Source of the DNA: Actinopolymorpha cephalotaxi
Lineage (GTDB): Bacteria; Actinomycetota; Actinomycetes; Propionibacteriales; Actinopolymorphaceae
Length of the DNA stretch: 64,000 nt
Assembly: GCF_013408535.1 (NCBI RefSeq)
Contig: NZ_JACBZA010000001.1
Span: 558,001 to 622,000 of the forward strand
Direction: 5' to 3'
Within the stretch, counting starts at the first letter, position 1. Each line of letters starts with the position of its first letter. This document shows, in pieces, positions 45,615-55,393 of this stretch. The notes beneath the pieces are model-generated. The model saw nothing but the letters and a program-made list of their open reading frames with translations, made no database searches and was not told the origin of the DNA. A program made the translations under genes and the position numbers.

Positions 45615-47024
45615 GTGCGTGACGCAGCCGGCCGAAAGGGCCGGAGACCGCAGTCCAAGTACGCCGAACGACCTGCCGGGCGCCGCCGGGCGGCGCTGTT
45701 CGCGGCGCTCACCCTCGCGGCCGCGGCGGCCCTGGCCGGGTGCGGGAGCGACTCCGGGCCGCCGGTCGTGACGTGGTACGTCAACCCCGACAACGGCGGC
45801 CAGGCGAAGCTGGCGGCCAAGTGCACGCAGCAGGCCGGCGGGAAGTACCGCATCGCCACCGCGCTGCTGCCCCGCGACTCCACCGCCCAGCGCGAGCAAC
45901 TCGTCCGCCGGCTCGCCGCCGGTGACAAGGGCATCGACCTGATGAGCCTCGACCTTCCCTACCTCGCGGAGTTCGCCAACGCGGGCTTCCTGCACAAGTT
46001 CCAGGGCAGCGAGGCGAGCGAGCTCACCAAGGGCATGCTGGCCGGGCCGCTGGAGGCGGCGAAGTGGAAGGACGAGCTCTACGCTGTCCCGTTCAACTCC
46101 AACACCCAGGTGCTGTGGTACCACAAGTCGGTCGCTGCGAAGGCCGGCCTGGACATCGGCCCCAACTCCGACGTGACCTGGAAGCAGGTCATCGCGGCCG
46201 CGGAGAAGTCCGGCACCACGGTGCAGGTGCAGGCGTCCCGCTACGAGGGCTACACCGTGCTGATCAACTCGCTGGTGGCCTCCGCGGGCGGGAAGATCCT
46301 GAAGAATCCCGAAGCGGGCAAGGACGTCACGCCCGCCATCGACTCCGCCGCCGGCCGTGCCGCCGCCGACGTGCTGCGCACGCTGGGGCGTTCGAAGGCG
46401 GCGTCGGCCGATATCAGCAACTCCGACGAGGGCACCAGCCAGGCCGGGTTCAACGCCGACAACGGCGGCTTCATGACCAACTGGCCGTTCGTCTACACCG
46501 CCGAGACCGGCACGCTGAACGACCTGAAGACGCAGCGCAAGAGCGCTCCGGCGGGCAAGCGGGCCGCGCTGGACAAGCAGATCAGGGAACAGCAAGCCAA
46601 GGTTGACGACTTCGGCTACGCCCGCTGGCCCGGCGTCGTCAAGGGCAGGCCGAGCGCGCCGCCGCTGGGCGGCATCAACCTCGCCGTCGGCGCGTTCAGC
46701 CAGCACACCAAGGAGTCGGTCGAGGCGGCGCGCTGCATCACCTCACCGGCCAGCCAGAAGGAGTACATGCTCGGCGAGGGCCTGCTGCCGACGGTCGAGT
46801 CGGTGTACGCAGATCCCGAGATCCGCAAGGCGTTCCCGATGGCCGGCCTGCTGCGGAAGTCGGTCGACCAGGGCGCGCCCCGGCCGATCACGCCGTACTA
46901 CCCCGACATCACCGCGGCCGTCCAGCGCACCTGGCACCCGGCGTCGGCGGTCAGCCCGAGCAGGACTCCCGAGGCCACCGCGAAGCTGATCGTCGCGGTC
47001 CTCCACGACAAAGAGCTGATCTGA
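45615..47024 (+). CDS. lpqY: LpqY-like trehalose-binding lipoprotein
   Basis: Extracytoplasmic sugar-binding lipoprotein of a trehalose ABC importer. The 469-residue protein has a basic N-terminus, a hydrophobic signal and lipobox LAGC. It shares with mycobacterial LpqY, as I remember it, the pattern LLPRDSTAQREQLVRRL, DLMSLDLPYLAEFANAG, NTQVLWY, NWPFVYT, GGINLAVGAF and GLLPTVESVYADP. GTG 45615 has GGAGG 4 nt upstream. It is first of four codirectional genes in the same order as lpqY-sugA-sugB-sugC, a system that recovers trehalose released during mycolate metabolism in mycobacteria; in a non-mycolate host it would scavenge trehalose generally. Substrate is inferred, a different alpha-glucoside is possible. 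Confidence 0.87.
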   Translation: MRDAAGRKGRRPQSKYAERPAGRRRAALFAALTLAAAAALAGCGSDSGPPVVTWYVNPDNGGQAKLAAKCTQQAGGKYRIATALLPRDSTAQREQLVRRLAAGDKGIDLMSLDLPYLAEFANAGFLHKFQGSEASELTKGMLAGPLEAAKWKDELYAVPFNSNTQVLWYHKSVAAKAGLDIGPNSDVTWKQVIAAAEKSGTTVQVQASRYEGYTVLINSLVASAGGKILKNPEAGKDVTPAIDSAAGRAAADVLRTLGRSKAASADISNSDEGTSQAGFNADNGGFMTNWPFVYTAETGTLNDLKTQRKSAPAGKRAALDKQIREQQAKVDDFGYARWPGVVKGRPSAPPLGGINLAVGAFSQHTKESVEAARCITSPASQKEYMLGEGLLPTVESVYADPEIRKAFPMAGLLRKSVDQGAPRPITPYYPDITAAVQRTWHPASAVSPSRTPEATAKLIVAVLHDKELI

Positions 47025-47040
47025 GGCGGAGGGAGGAACC

Positions 47041-47976
47041 ATGACGACAACGACACTCGAGAAACCGGCTCCCTCGACCGCCAGGCGGCGCAGGCTGACC
47101 GACCGGGCCCGCCACGAGCAGCGGCTGGGGTGGTATCTCTGCGCCCCGGCCTTCATCGTGATGCTGGCGGTCACCGCCTATCCGATGCTGCAGGCGGTGT
47201 GGCTTTCCCTGCAGAGCTACCGGATCACCGACCCCGAGTCCCGGCGGTTCGTGGGCCTGGCCAACTACACGATGGTGCTGAGCGACGGACTGTGGTGGCG
47301 CGACGTCGGCGTCACCGTGCTGATCACCATCGTCACCGTGATCGTGGAGCTGATCATCGGCTTCGCGTTCGCGATGGTGATGCACCGCATCCTGTTCGGG
47401 CGGGGCATCGTCCGCACCGCCATCCTGGTGCCCTACGGCATCATCACGGTGGTCTCGGCGTTCGCCTGGAAGTTCGCGTTCGCGCCCGACTCGGGGTTCT
47501 TCAACTCCTGGTTCGGCCTGGACAACTACGACGTCTTCGCGCAGTTCGGCTCCTCGATCGCGGCGATCTCGATGTCGGAGATCTGGAAGACGACGCCGTT
47601 CATGTCGCTGCTGTTGCTGGCCGGGCTCGCGCAGGTCCCCGAGGACCTGCAGGAGGCCGCGAAGGTCGACGGCGCCACCTGGTGGCAGCGGCTGTGGAAG
47701 GTCACCATCCCCAACATGCGGGCGGCGATCATGGTCGCCCTGCTGTTCCGCACGCTGGACGCCTACCGCATCTTCGACAGCGTGTTCGTGATGACGAACG
47801 GCGCGCAGGGCACCGAGACGGTCTCCTTCCTGGCGTACCGGCAGATGATCACCCGCACGGCGGTGGGTCTCGGCTCGGCGGTGTCGGTGCTGTTGTTCCT
47901 CACGGTGCTGATCATCGCGTTCGTCTTCATCAAGCTGTTCCGGACCGACCTGTCCCAGGTGCGAGGTGATCGGTGA
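47041..47976 (+). CDS. sugA: ABC sugar permease, SugA-like
   Basis: Inner-membrane permease of 311 residues in the MalF class. Six helices are visible starting [22 protein letters not shown]. The conserved ATPase-contact EAA loop is [25 protein letters not shown] 47041 has GGAGG/GAGG repeats 6 nt upstream and lies 16 bp after lpqY. Its stop overlaps the sugB start, so the permease halves are co-translated in equal amounts. Confidence 0.92.
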   Translation: MTTTTLEKPAPSTARRRRLTDRARHEQRLGWYLCAPAFIVMLAVTAYPMLQAVWLSLQSYRITDPESRRFVGLANYTMVLSDGLWWRDVGVTVLITIVTVIVELIIGFAFAMVMHRILFGRGIVRTAILVPYGIITVVSAFAWKFAFAPDSGFFNSWFGLDNYDVFAQFGSSIAAISMSEIWKTTPFMSLLLLAGLAQVPEDLQEAAKVDGATWWQRLWKVTIPNMRAAIMVALLFRTLDAYRIFDSVFVMTNGAQGTETVSFLAYRQMITRTAVGLGSAVSVLLFLTVLIIAFVFIKLFRTDLSQVRGDR

Positions 47977-48791
47977 TGAACGCCCGCAAGGTGTGGTGGG
48001 CGGTCGCCGGGCTGGCGATCGTCTTCTACACGCTGTTCCCGGTGGCGTGGATCCTTTCCCTGTCACTGAAGAAGGACGCCAACACGCCGGGCTTCTTCCC
48101 GACCGAGGCCACCTTCGACAACTACCGCACGGTGTTCGACTCGGGACTGTTCCTCAGCGCGCTGCGCAACTCCGTCGGCATCTCGCTGATCTCCACCGTC
48201 GCGTCGGTGGTGCTGGCCACGCTGGCCGCCTACGCGATCGCGCGGCTGGAGTTCAGGGGCAAGAAGCTGGTGCTGTCGATGGCGCTGGCGATCGCGATGT
48301 TCCCGACCATCTCGCTGGTGCCGCCGCTGTTCGACATGTGGCGGACGCTCGGGCTGTACGACACCTGGCTCGGGCTGATCATCCCCTACATGTCGTTCAC
48401 CCTGCCGCTGGCGATCTGGACGCTCTCGGCGTTCTTCCGGGAGATCCCCTGGGAGATGGAGCAGGCCGCCCAGGTCGACGGCGCCACCCAGTGGCAGGCG
48501 TTCCGCAAGGTGATCGTCCCGCTGGCGGCCCCCGGTGTGTTCACCGCCGCCATCCTGACGTTCTTCTTCGCCTGGAACGACTTCGTGTTCGGCATCTCGC
48601 TGACCGCCTCCGACGCGGCCCGGCCGGTGCCCGCGGCGCTGGCGTTCTTCACGGGTGAGTCCTTCTTCGAACAACCCACGGCCGCGATCGCGGCGGCCGC
48701 GGTGGTCGTCACGATCCCGGTGATCGTGCTCGTCCTCTTCTTCCAGCGCAAGATCGTGGCCGGGCTGACGTCCGGCGCGGTGAAGGGTTGA
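47973..48791 (+). CDS. sugB: ABC sugar permease, SugB-like
   Basis: Second permease subunit, 272 residues, MalG class, with helices from [25 protein letters not shown] onward and the EAA loop [26 protein letters not shown]. It starts at GTG 47973 in a GTGA overlap with sugA, with GAGG 6 nt upstream; the next codon is ATG (47976), an equally possible start. Pairs with SugA to form the translocation channel. Confidence 0.92.
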   Translation: MMNARKVWWAVAGLAIVFYTLFPVAWILSLSLKKDANTPGFFPTEATFDNYRTVFDSGLFLSALRNSVGISLISTVASVVLATLAAYAIARLEFRGKKLVLSMALAIAMFPTISLVPPLFDMWRTLGLYDTWLGLIIPYMSFTLPLAIWTLSAFFREIPWEMEQAAQVDGATQWQAFRKVIVPLAAPGVFTAAILTFFFAWNDFVFGISLTASDAARPVPAALAFFTGESFFEQPTAAIAAAAVVVTIPVIVLVLFFQRKIVAGLTSGAVKG

Positions 48792-48797
48792 TGCGCC

Positions 48798-50000
<1,203 letters not shown>

Positions 50001-50042
50001 GCTTTTCCGCCTGGGCTTTTCTGCCTGGGCTTTTCTGCCTGG
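50001..50042. repeat. 14-bp triplicate directly after sugC
   Basis: Three adjacent copies of GCTTTTCTGCCTGG (first copy with C for T at position 8) follow the sugC stop without a gap. The T-runs could help release RNA polymerase, but there is no stem before them. Confidence 0.8.
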
Positions 50043-50056
50043 CAAGGGGCGAGTTG

Positions 50057-50104
50057 GATGATGGCCGACTTCGGGGTCAGACGACCTCGAAGTTGGCCAT
50101 CATC
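50057..50104. terminator. 21-bp inverted repeat between convergent sugC and the oxidase gene
   Basis: Arms at 50057-50077 and 50084-50104, loop 6 nt, with two G/A differences that become G-U pairs in one of the two transcripts. The right arm is the last seven codons of the oxidase gene, the left arm lies just past its stop. Neither strand has a clean U-run after the stem, so it may be an RNA 3'-end stabiliser or bidirectional terminator. Confidence 0.6.
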
Positions 50105-51657
50105 GCCATGTCCTCGTGTTCGAGGTTGTGGCAGTGCAGCACGTACCTCCCGCGGTAGCCGTCGAAGCGGGCGATGATCTCCGCCGTCTGTGCGGGACGC
50201 AGGTCGAGGGTGTCCTTGCGGCCGAGGTCGGCCTTCGGCGGTTCGCCGTCGAGAGTGAGCACCTGGAACTGCACCAGGTGCAGGTGCACCGGATGTTCCA
50301 CGTCACTGGTCAGCCGCCACACCTCGGTGGCACCGAGCCGGGGCCGGGCGAGGGTCTTCGCCGGGTCGAACGCCTCGCCGTTGACGGTCCAGCCGGCGTG
50401 CCCGTGCACGTCCCCGGACTCGAACGCGAACTCGCGGGTGACGCTCGCCTTCGCCGGGTCGAGCCGCTCGATCTTCGCCAGCCGGGCCGGCACGTGAGTC
50501 GTGTCGCGTTCTCGGCGTACGACCCGAAACCTCATCACCCGCGCGGCCCCGTCCTCACCGGCGGCGTTGGCGAGCACCACGGTCGTACCCACCGGAAACC
50601 GGCCGAAGTCGACCACCACGTCGACGCGTTCGCCCGGCGCGAGAGTGAGCGTGGACCGCGGCACCGGGCGGGCCAGCAGGCCGCCGTCGCTGCCGATCTG
50701 CACGAACGCGGGTTCGCCGGCGGGCGCGGGGCGCAGCGTGAGCTCGTAGCGCCGGGCGTTGGAGGCGTTCAGGATCCGCAGCCGGTAACGCGTCGCGCTG
50801 ACGTCGAGATGTGGCCAGGGTGCGCCGTTGACCAGGATGACGTCGCCGAGCACACCGCCCGAGTACGCCTCCCGCACACCGGGCCGGTCGCGCAGGTGCG
50901 GGTCGAGCGCGGGGTAGAGCAGGTTGCCCTTCGGGCCGAAGGACCGGTCGCAGATCATCAGCGGGAGTTCGCGTTCGTCCCTGGGCAGGGGCAGCGCGTC
51001 CTCTTCGTCGTCGCGGACGAACCACATGCCGGCCAGCCCGCGCCACAGTTGCGGCGCGGTGAAGTCCATCCGGTGGTCGTGGTACCACAGCGGCGCGGCG
51101 GGCTGGTCGAGCGGGAAGTCGTACGTCCTGCTGCCGCGCGTCACCCGCGCCCGCGGGTCGGCCATGCCTGCCCTGCCCGCCGCGCCCGCCGTGCCGGTCG
51201 GGAAGTCGCCGTGCCGGGGGAGCAGCAGGTCGGTCGGGTAGCCGTCGCTCGCCGGTGGTGTGCGCCCGCCGTGCAGGTGGGTCACCACCGGCACCGGTAG
51301 CTCGTTGGTCTGGTGCACGACCACCCGTCGGCCGCTGCGCGCCTCGACCGTGGGCCCGGGGAACCGCCCGGCGTACCCCCAGATCCGCGTACGGGTACCG
51401 GGCAGGATCTCCTGCTCGGCCACCCGCGGCGACAGGTCGTAGTAGTCGGTGGTGGCGTCGCTGCGGGTGGGCCGGGCCACCGGCGGGATCGGCAACGGCA
51501 CCCGGAACGGCAACGGTAGCTCGGCGGTGCTGGGCAGCAGCCGGGGCGCGGGGCTGCTGGTCCCCAGCAGGGAGCAAGCCGCGGTTGACGATGCCGTCAG
51601 CGCGCCGAGAGTCCCCGCGCCGAACAGCCGCAGCGCCTGCCGGCGGGTCAGGCTCAC
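50077..51657 (-). CDS. Tat-exported multicopper oxidase (CotA/bilirubin-oxidase-like)
   Basis: A 526-residue three-domain multicopper oxidase. The signal has TRRQALRLFGAGTLGALTA (twin-arginine) and a possible lipobox (STAACS). All four copper motifs are intact: HLHGG, WYHDHRMD, HPVHLHLVQF and HCHNLEHEDMAMM, the last carrying the type 1 Cys-His. Such enzymes oxidise phenols, bilirubin, metals or Cu(I) with O2. GTG 51657 overlaps the upstream membrane protein's stop (GTGA), so the two are coupled. Possible links with copper tolerance exist, but the csoR locus is 22 kb away and no CsoR site was seen here. Convergent with sugC across a strong inverted repeat. Confidence 0.92.
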   Translation of the reverse strand: MSLTRRQALRLFGAGTLGALTASSTAACSLLGTSSPAPRLLPSTAELPLPFRVPLPIPPVARPTRSDATTDYYDLSPRVAEQEILPGTRTRIWGYAGRFPGPTVEARSGRRVVVHQTNELPVPVVTHLHGGRTPPASDGYPTDLLLPRHGDFPTGTAGAAGRAGMADPRARVTRGSRTYDFPLDQPAAPLWYHDHRMDFTAPQLWRGLAGMWFVRDDEEDALPLPRDERELPLMICDRSFGPKGNLLYPALDPHLRDRPGVREAYSGGVLGDVILVNGAPWPHLDVSATRYRLRILNASNARRYELTLRPAPAGEPAFVQIGSDGGLLARPVPRSTLTLAPGERVDVVVDFGRFPVGTTVVLANAAGEDGAARVMRFRVVRRERDTTHVPARLAKIERLDPAKASVTREFAFESGDVHGHAGWTVNGEAFDPAKTLARPRLGATEVWRLTSDVEHPVHLHLVQFQVLTLDGEPPKADLGRKDTLDLRPAQTAEIIARFDGYRGRYVLHCHNLEHEDMAMMANFEVV

Positions 51658-52142
51658 GGCCGGGAGGCAGCGGTGGAGGCGGCGAGGGAGCCGCCGCCCG
51701 GACGCGACCACGCCCGCATGACCATCACGATGATGCCGCCGAACAACGCCACCCCGAGCGGTACGTGCAGCAGCTTCTGGTGCTCACCGCCGAGGACGGC
51801 CTGTACGACGACGAGGACCAGCATCACGGCGCTGGGCACGATGATCCGGGCCGGACCACCACCGGGCTTCCACACCAGGATGGCCGCGACCACGGTGAGC
51901 AGGGAGAACGCGAACGCCAGGGTGGCGGTGCCGCCGTGCAGGTCCTTCGCACCCGACCGGCCCGCGACGATCATCCCGGCGGTGATCGCCTGCACGAAGA
52001 TCGCGACCGCCTGCAGGGCAACCAGGGTGCGGAACGCGGTGAACGGCCAGGCCTTCGCCGGCGCTCCCGCGGGCCCGCCCGCTGCCTGCTGCCCGCCGGT
52101 GCGGGTACTCCTGGTGCCTGCCGAAGCGTCGTGTGTCGCCAT
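51654..52142 (-). CDS. four-helix membrane protein coupled to the multicopper oxidase
   Basis: A 162-residue protein. After a 35-residue Gly/Ala/Thr-rich tail come four hydrophobic segments: about 37-58 (FRTLVALQAVAIFVQAITAGMIV), 70-90 (GTATLAFAFSLLTVVAAILVW), 98-116 (RIIVPSAVMLVLVVVQAVLGG) and 125-143 (LHVPLGVALFGGIIVMVM). His residues at helix ends (LHGG, EHQKLLHVP) hint at haem binding, as in small DoxX/cytochrome-like proteins, which would suit an electron-transfer role with the oxidase; this is speculative. Its stop overlaps the oxidase start by 4 nt. Confidence 0.75.
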   Translation of the reverse strand: MATHDASAGTRSTRTGGQQAAGGPAGAPAKAWPFTAFRTLVALQAVAIFVQAITAGMIVAGRSGAKDLHGGTATLAFAFSLLTVVAAILVWKPGGGPARIIVPSAVMLVLVVVQAVLGGEHQKLLHVPLGVALFGGIIVMVMRAWSRPGGGSLAASTAASRP

Positions 52143-52389
52143 GACCTGAGCCCTTCTCGCCCGTGGTGGCCGCGGCCGCGCCGTGGCTCGCTGCGGCCGC
52201 GGCTGCTCCGCGGCTCGTCGCGGTCCAGCCTCGCCGAGGGGACCGGTCGCCCGCGTCCTTCCCCGGAAGGTCCTGCTAGTACCGCGTCCGGCGTACTCAG
52301 AGCACGATCAGGTCGCCGGCCGGAGTAGGCCGGAGTAAGGCCGGAGCAGGTGTGGGTCGCGCGGCGGGCTGGTGGTCAGAAACTGTCGG

Positions 52390-53124
52390 TCAGAAATCGG
52401 CCCGGGCGCCGGGCGGCAGTGCGGGGATGGGCCACCTCGGGTCGGGACGCCAGTCCTCCCAGCCGTCGCGGAACGGCGAACCCCACCGGGCTACCACCTC
52501 CTCGACGGCACGGGCGTCCTTCTCGAATTCCGCGGCGTCGGCGGCGTCGTAGCGGCCCCAGCGGACGGCGGCGGCGAGTTCGTCCTCGTCCTTCCAGCGC
52601 ACGGTGCGGTCGGGATGCACCACGACGTCGAGGACGTGATCCTGGGTCACCACGTGGAGGTCGTCACGGACGTGGACGTCCTCGAGGTTGACGTACCAGT
52701 TGCGGAATCTCCCGTCGGGAAGCCAGAACAGCCAGACCGACCACGGGACACCGGTCGGCGCGACCTTGAGGATGCCCGTTCCGCGCCAGCGGTCCCGCTT
52801 GAGCGCGCGGTTGTCCGGCCTTCGGTACCAGTCGTCGATCTGGGCGGCGCGCAGGTCGCGGCCGTCGGTGAGCACCGGCCGCAGCACCGGGGTCCCCGGC
52901 GCCAGCCAGGCCACCAGGGCGTCGGCGTCGTCGCGTACGACAGTCATCGGCCGGACGGTCTCCGGACTCCCCGGCAGCCAGGTGCGCCGACGGTAGTGCC
53001 ACCAGATGTGCGTGCCCGGCTGCCAGTACGGCGGTGGGCCGGACGGGCGCATCCCGGCGGTCCCGGGACGCTGGGCGGGCAGACCGCCCGGATCGGGAGT
53101 CGTACCGGAGGAAACGTTCACCAT
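52390..53124 (-). CDS. DUF402-domain protein
   Basis: A 244-residue protein with the DUF402 beta-barrel in its second half: WSVWLFWLPDGRFRNWYVNLEDVHVRDDLHVVTQDHVLDVVVHPD, followed by WKDEDELAAAVRWGRYDAADAAEF. Characterised DUF402 relatives are nucleoside di/triphosphatases or part of RNA-processing proteins, using Asp/Glu in these segments to bind metal. TAGGAT on the minus strand lies 4 nt before ATG 53124 and 7 nt before the in-frame GTG 53121, so the true start may be that GTG. Its upstream region contains the palindromic repeat cluster. Confidence 0.83.
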   Translation of the reverse strand: MVNVSSGTTPDPGGLPAQRPGTAGMRPSGPPPYWQPGTHIWWHYRRRTWLPGSPETVRPMTVVRDDADALVAWLAPGTPVLRPVLTDGRDLRAAQIDDWYRRPDNRALKRDRWRGTGILKVAPTGVPWSVWLFWLPDGRFRNWYVNLEDVHVRDDLHVVTQDHVLDVVVHPDRTVRWKDEDELAAAVRWGRYDAADAAEFEKDARAVEEVVARWGSPFRDGWEDWRPDPRWPIPALPPGARADF

Positions 53125-53128
53125 CGCG

Positions 53129-53134
53129 ATCCTA
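53129..53134 (-). promoter_or_regulatory. -10 box of a leaderless promoter for the DUF402 gene
   Basis: TAGGAT on the minus strand, 4 nt before ATG 53124 and 7 nt before GTG 53121; the 7-nt spacing favours the GTG as first codon. Confidence 0.45.
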
Positions 53135-53210
53135 GTCGCGAACGATCGCCGGTACCCGGGTCGTGGTCATCCTCGGCCAACCGGCTCAGCAGGCACCGAC
53201 GCTGCGGGTC

Positions 53211-53503
53211 CGGCGGGATTCTTCCGCGGAAGAATCCCGCCGATGGAAGACATAGCCCCGGGACATGATCTGAGGATCAGGGGCCGACCGGGGCTCTTCG
53301 TGCAAGACGCTACCCAGAAATCTCGCCGCCGACTCCTCCGCAGAATGGTCCGGCCGCGTCGGGAGTGCTGCGCGAGAAGAGATTCTGGTGCCGGGAAAAG
53401 GCGTGGCCCCGGGGCATGATCCGAAGAGCAGAGGCCTACCGGGGCTTTTCGCGAATGACGGTACCACTTGTCGTCTCAGCTGGATTCTTCCGCGGAAGAA
53501 TCC
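53211..53503. repeat. cluster of palindromes (P1-P3) and two hairpin repeats (R1, R2)
   Basis: P1 (53211-53242) is a 32-bp perfect spacerless palindrome centred on TTCCGCGGAA. P3 (53482-53503) repeats its inner 22 bp exactly. P2 (53330-53351) is a degenerate copy (15 of 22 match). R1 (53254-53314) and R2 (53405-53465) match at 49 of 61 ungapped positions; each has a GCCCCGG/CCGGGGC stem, and R1 has a nested TGATC/GATCA stem. R1 to R2 and P2 to P3 are both about 151 bp apart, so an R-P unit was duplicated and has diverged, with an extra P in front. No coding frame is convincing. P3 overlaps the last codons of the MazG-like gene. Confidence 0.8.
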
Positions 53504-53928
53504 GCGTGGCCCGCGTCTCGCAGGAGGGGGGCAATGTCCGGTGCGGCGAATCCCGGCCCCTTCACCACCTTGCCGTCCGCCCGCAGGATCGGGCGGCCGC
53601 CCGGGCCGAGCTTGCTCATGTTGGAGCGGTGCACCTCGGCGAGTACGGCATCCAGCGGGATGCCGTACTCGCACGCCGTTCCGTAGATCACGTACGTCAT
53701 GTCGGCGAGCGCGTCGGCCACCGCCACCAGGTCACCGGCCGCGGCGGCCTCGACGTACTCCTCGAACTCCTCACGCAGCAAGGCGATCCGCAGCCGCCAG
53801 GAGTCCGGGCGCGGCACCGGGGCGTCGGAGGCTCCGAGCCCGAACGCCTCGTGGAACTCCCGCGCCATCACGGCCACCCCGGCGACCGCGGCCACCCGGG
53901 CCGTCGGCTCGCGCTCCCCGTCCAGCAT
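53476..53928 (-). CDS. MazG-like nucleotide pyrophosphohydrolase (all-alpha NTP-PPase)
   Basis: A 150-residue protein. The helical core has MAREFHEAFGL, then the metal motif LLREEFEEYVEAA (ExxxE) and DALADMTYVIYGTACEYGI (ExxD-like second site), then HRSNMSKLGPGGRPILRADGKVVKGPGF, a pattern typical of the short phosphoribosyl-ATP-pyrophosphohydrolase-like group. It would hydrolyse (deoxy)nucleoside triphosphates or similar metabolites. The C-terminus (HADSSAEESS) is encoded by palindrome P3, so the natural end has been replaced or extended by repeat DNA. It lies 13 bp after fumC on the same strand. Confidence 0.85.
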   Translation of the reverse strand: MLDGEREPTARVAAVAGVAVMAREFHEAFGLGASDAPVPRPDSWRLRIALLREEFEEYVEAAAAGDLVAVADALADMTYVIYGTACEYGIPLDAVLAEVHRSNMSKLGPGGRPILRADGKVVKGPGFAAPDIAPLLRDAGHADSSAEESS

Positions 53929-53941
53929 CGCCGGTCCCAGA

Positions 53942-55342
53942 TCAGGGATGCGTCATCGACAGGACGTCGAGTGCCTTGTCGAGTTGCTCCTCGGTGAGAT
54001 CGCCGCGCTCGACGTACCCCTGCTCGATCACGACCTGCCGGATGGTCTTGCGTTCGGCGAGTGAGGTCTTCGCGACCTTCGCGGCGTTCTCGTAGCCGAT
54101 GTAGCGGTTCAGCGGGGTGACCACCGACGGCGAGGACTCGGCGTACTCGCGGCAGCGTTCGGCGTTGGCGGTGATGCCGGCCACCAGCCGGTCGGCGAAC
54201 AGCACGCTCACGTTGGTGAGCAGCCGGATCGACTCCAGCAGGTTGCGGGCGATCACCGGCAGCATGACGTTGAGCTCGAAGTCGCCCTGCGAACCCGCGA
54301 ACGCCACCGCGGCGTCGTTGCCGACGACCTGCGCCACCACCTGCCGGGCGGCCTCGGGGATGACCGGGTTGACCTTGCCGGGCATGATGCTCGACCCCGG
54401 CTGCAGGTCGGGCAGCGCCAGCTCACCGAGGCCGGCGCGCGGGCCGGAGCCCATCCAGCGAATGTCGTTGGCCGCCTTGTAGAGGCCGACCGCGATCGTA
54501 CGCAGCTGACCGGACAGCTCGACCAGCGCGTCGCGGGCGCCCTGCGCCTCGAAGTGGTTGCGGGCCTCCCGCAGCGGCAGCCCGGTCGTCTCGACGAGTT
54601 CGGCGATCACCTTCTCGGCGAACCCGGGCGGGGTGTTGATGCCGGTGCCGACCGCGGTGCCGCCGAGCGGCAGCTCGCCGACGCGGGGGAGCGTGGACTC
54701 CACCCGCTCGATGCCGTACCGGATCTGTGCGGCGTAACCGCCGAACTCCTGGCCGAGTGTCACCGGCGTGGCGTCCATCAGGTGCGTACGCCCCGACTTC
54801 ACCACCGTGGCGAACTCCGTCGCCTTCGTCTCCAGCGAGTCCGACAGGTGCGACAGCGCCGGGATCAGGTCGTTGAGGACGGCATACGTCGCGGCGATGT
54901 GGATGGAGGAGGGGAACACGTCGTTGCTGGACTGCGAGGCGTTGACATGGTCGTTGGGGTGGACGGACCGGCCGAGCGCCTCGGTGGCCAGCGTGGCCAG
55001 CACCTCGTTGGTGTTCATGTTGCTGGAGGTGCCCGAGCCGGTCTGGAACACGTCGATCGGGAAGTGCACGTCGTGGGTGCCGGCGGCCACCGCGGCCGCG
55101 GCCTCCTGGATCGCCTTGGCGAGGTCGGCGTCGATGACGCCGAGCTCCGCGTTGACCTTCGCCGCCGCGCCCTTGATCAGGGCGAGTGCCCGGATGTGCT
55201 GGGCCTCCAGCATCGAGCCGGAGATCGGGAAGTTCTCCACCGCGCGCTGGGTCTGGGCCCGCCACTTCGCCTCGGCGGGAACCCTGACCTCGCCCATGGT
55301 GTCGCGTTCGATCCGGTAGTCCTGCTCTCGCTCCTGCGCCAT
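53942..55342 (-). CDS. fumC: class II fumarate hydratase
   Basis: TCA-cycle enzyme hydrating fumarate to L-malate without an iron-sulfur cluster. The 466-residue protein shows the class II signatures [66 protein letters not shown] and the superfamily loop [11 protein letters not shown] with the catalytic Ser. ATG 55342 has TAGAGT 6 nt upstream and no RBS. It is divergent from the first citrate synthase (51 bp), linking two TCA enzymes through one short control region, and precedes the MazG-like gene. Position matches Rv1098c synteny. Confidence 0.96.
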   Translation of the reverse strand: MAQEREQDYRIERDTMGEVRVPAEAKWRAQTQRAVENFPISGSMLEAQHIRALALIKGAAAKVNAELGVIDADLAKAIQEAAAAVAAGTHDVHFPIDVFQTGSGTSSNMNTNEVLATLATEALGRSVHPNDHVNASQSSNDVFPSSIHIAATYAVLNDLIPALSHLSDSLETKATEFATVVKSGRTHLMDATPVTLGQEFGGYAAQIRYGIERVESTLPRVGELPLGGTAVGTGINTPPGFAEKVIAELVETTGLPLREARNHFEAQGARDALVELSGQLRTIAVGLYKAANDIRWMGSGPRAGLGELALPDLQPGSSIMPGKVNPVIPEAARQVVAQVVGNDAAVAFAGSQGDFELNVMLPVIARNLLESIRLLTNVSVLFADRLVAGITANAERCREYAESSPSVVTPLNRYIGYENAAKVAKTSLAERKTIRQVVIEQGYVERGDLTEEQLDKALDVLSMTHP

Positions 55343-55348
55343 GGCCCG

Positions 55349-55354
55349 ACTCTA
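55349..55354 (-). promoter_or_regulatory. -10 box of a leaderless promoter for fumC
   Basis: TAGAGT on the minus strand ends 6 nt before ATG 55342. It lies within the 51-bp divergent region shared with a citrate synthase gene. Confidence 0.55.
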
Positions 55355-55393
55355 TTCCGCCCGCCTCGTCGTCGATGTGATGAGGTTGCCGAT

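Noticed and set aside
50001-50042. Tandem 14-mers as a CRISPR-like array
   Set aside because: The copies are directly adjacent with no spacers, and there are no cas genes.
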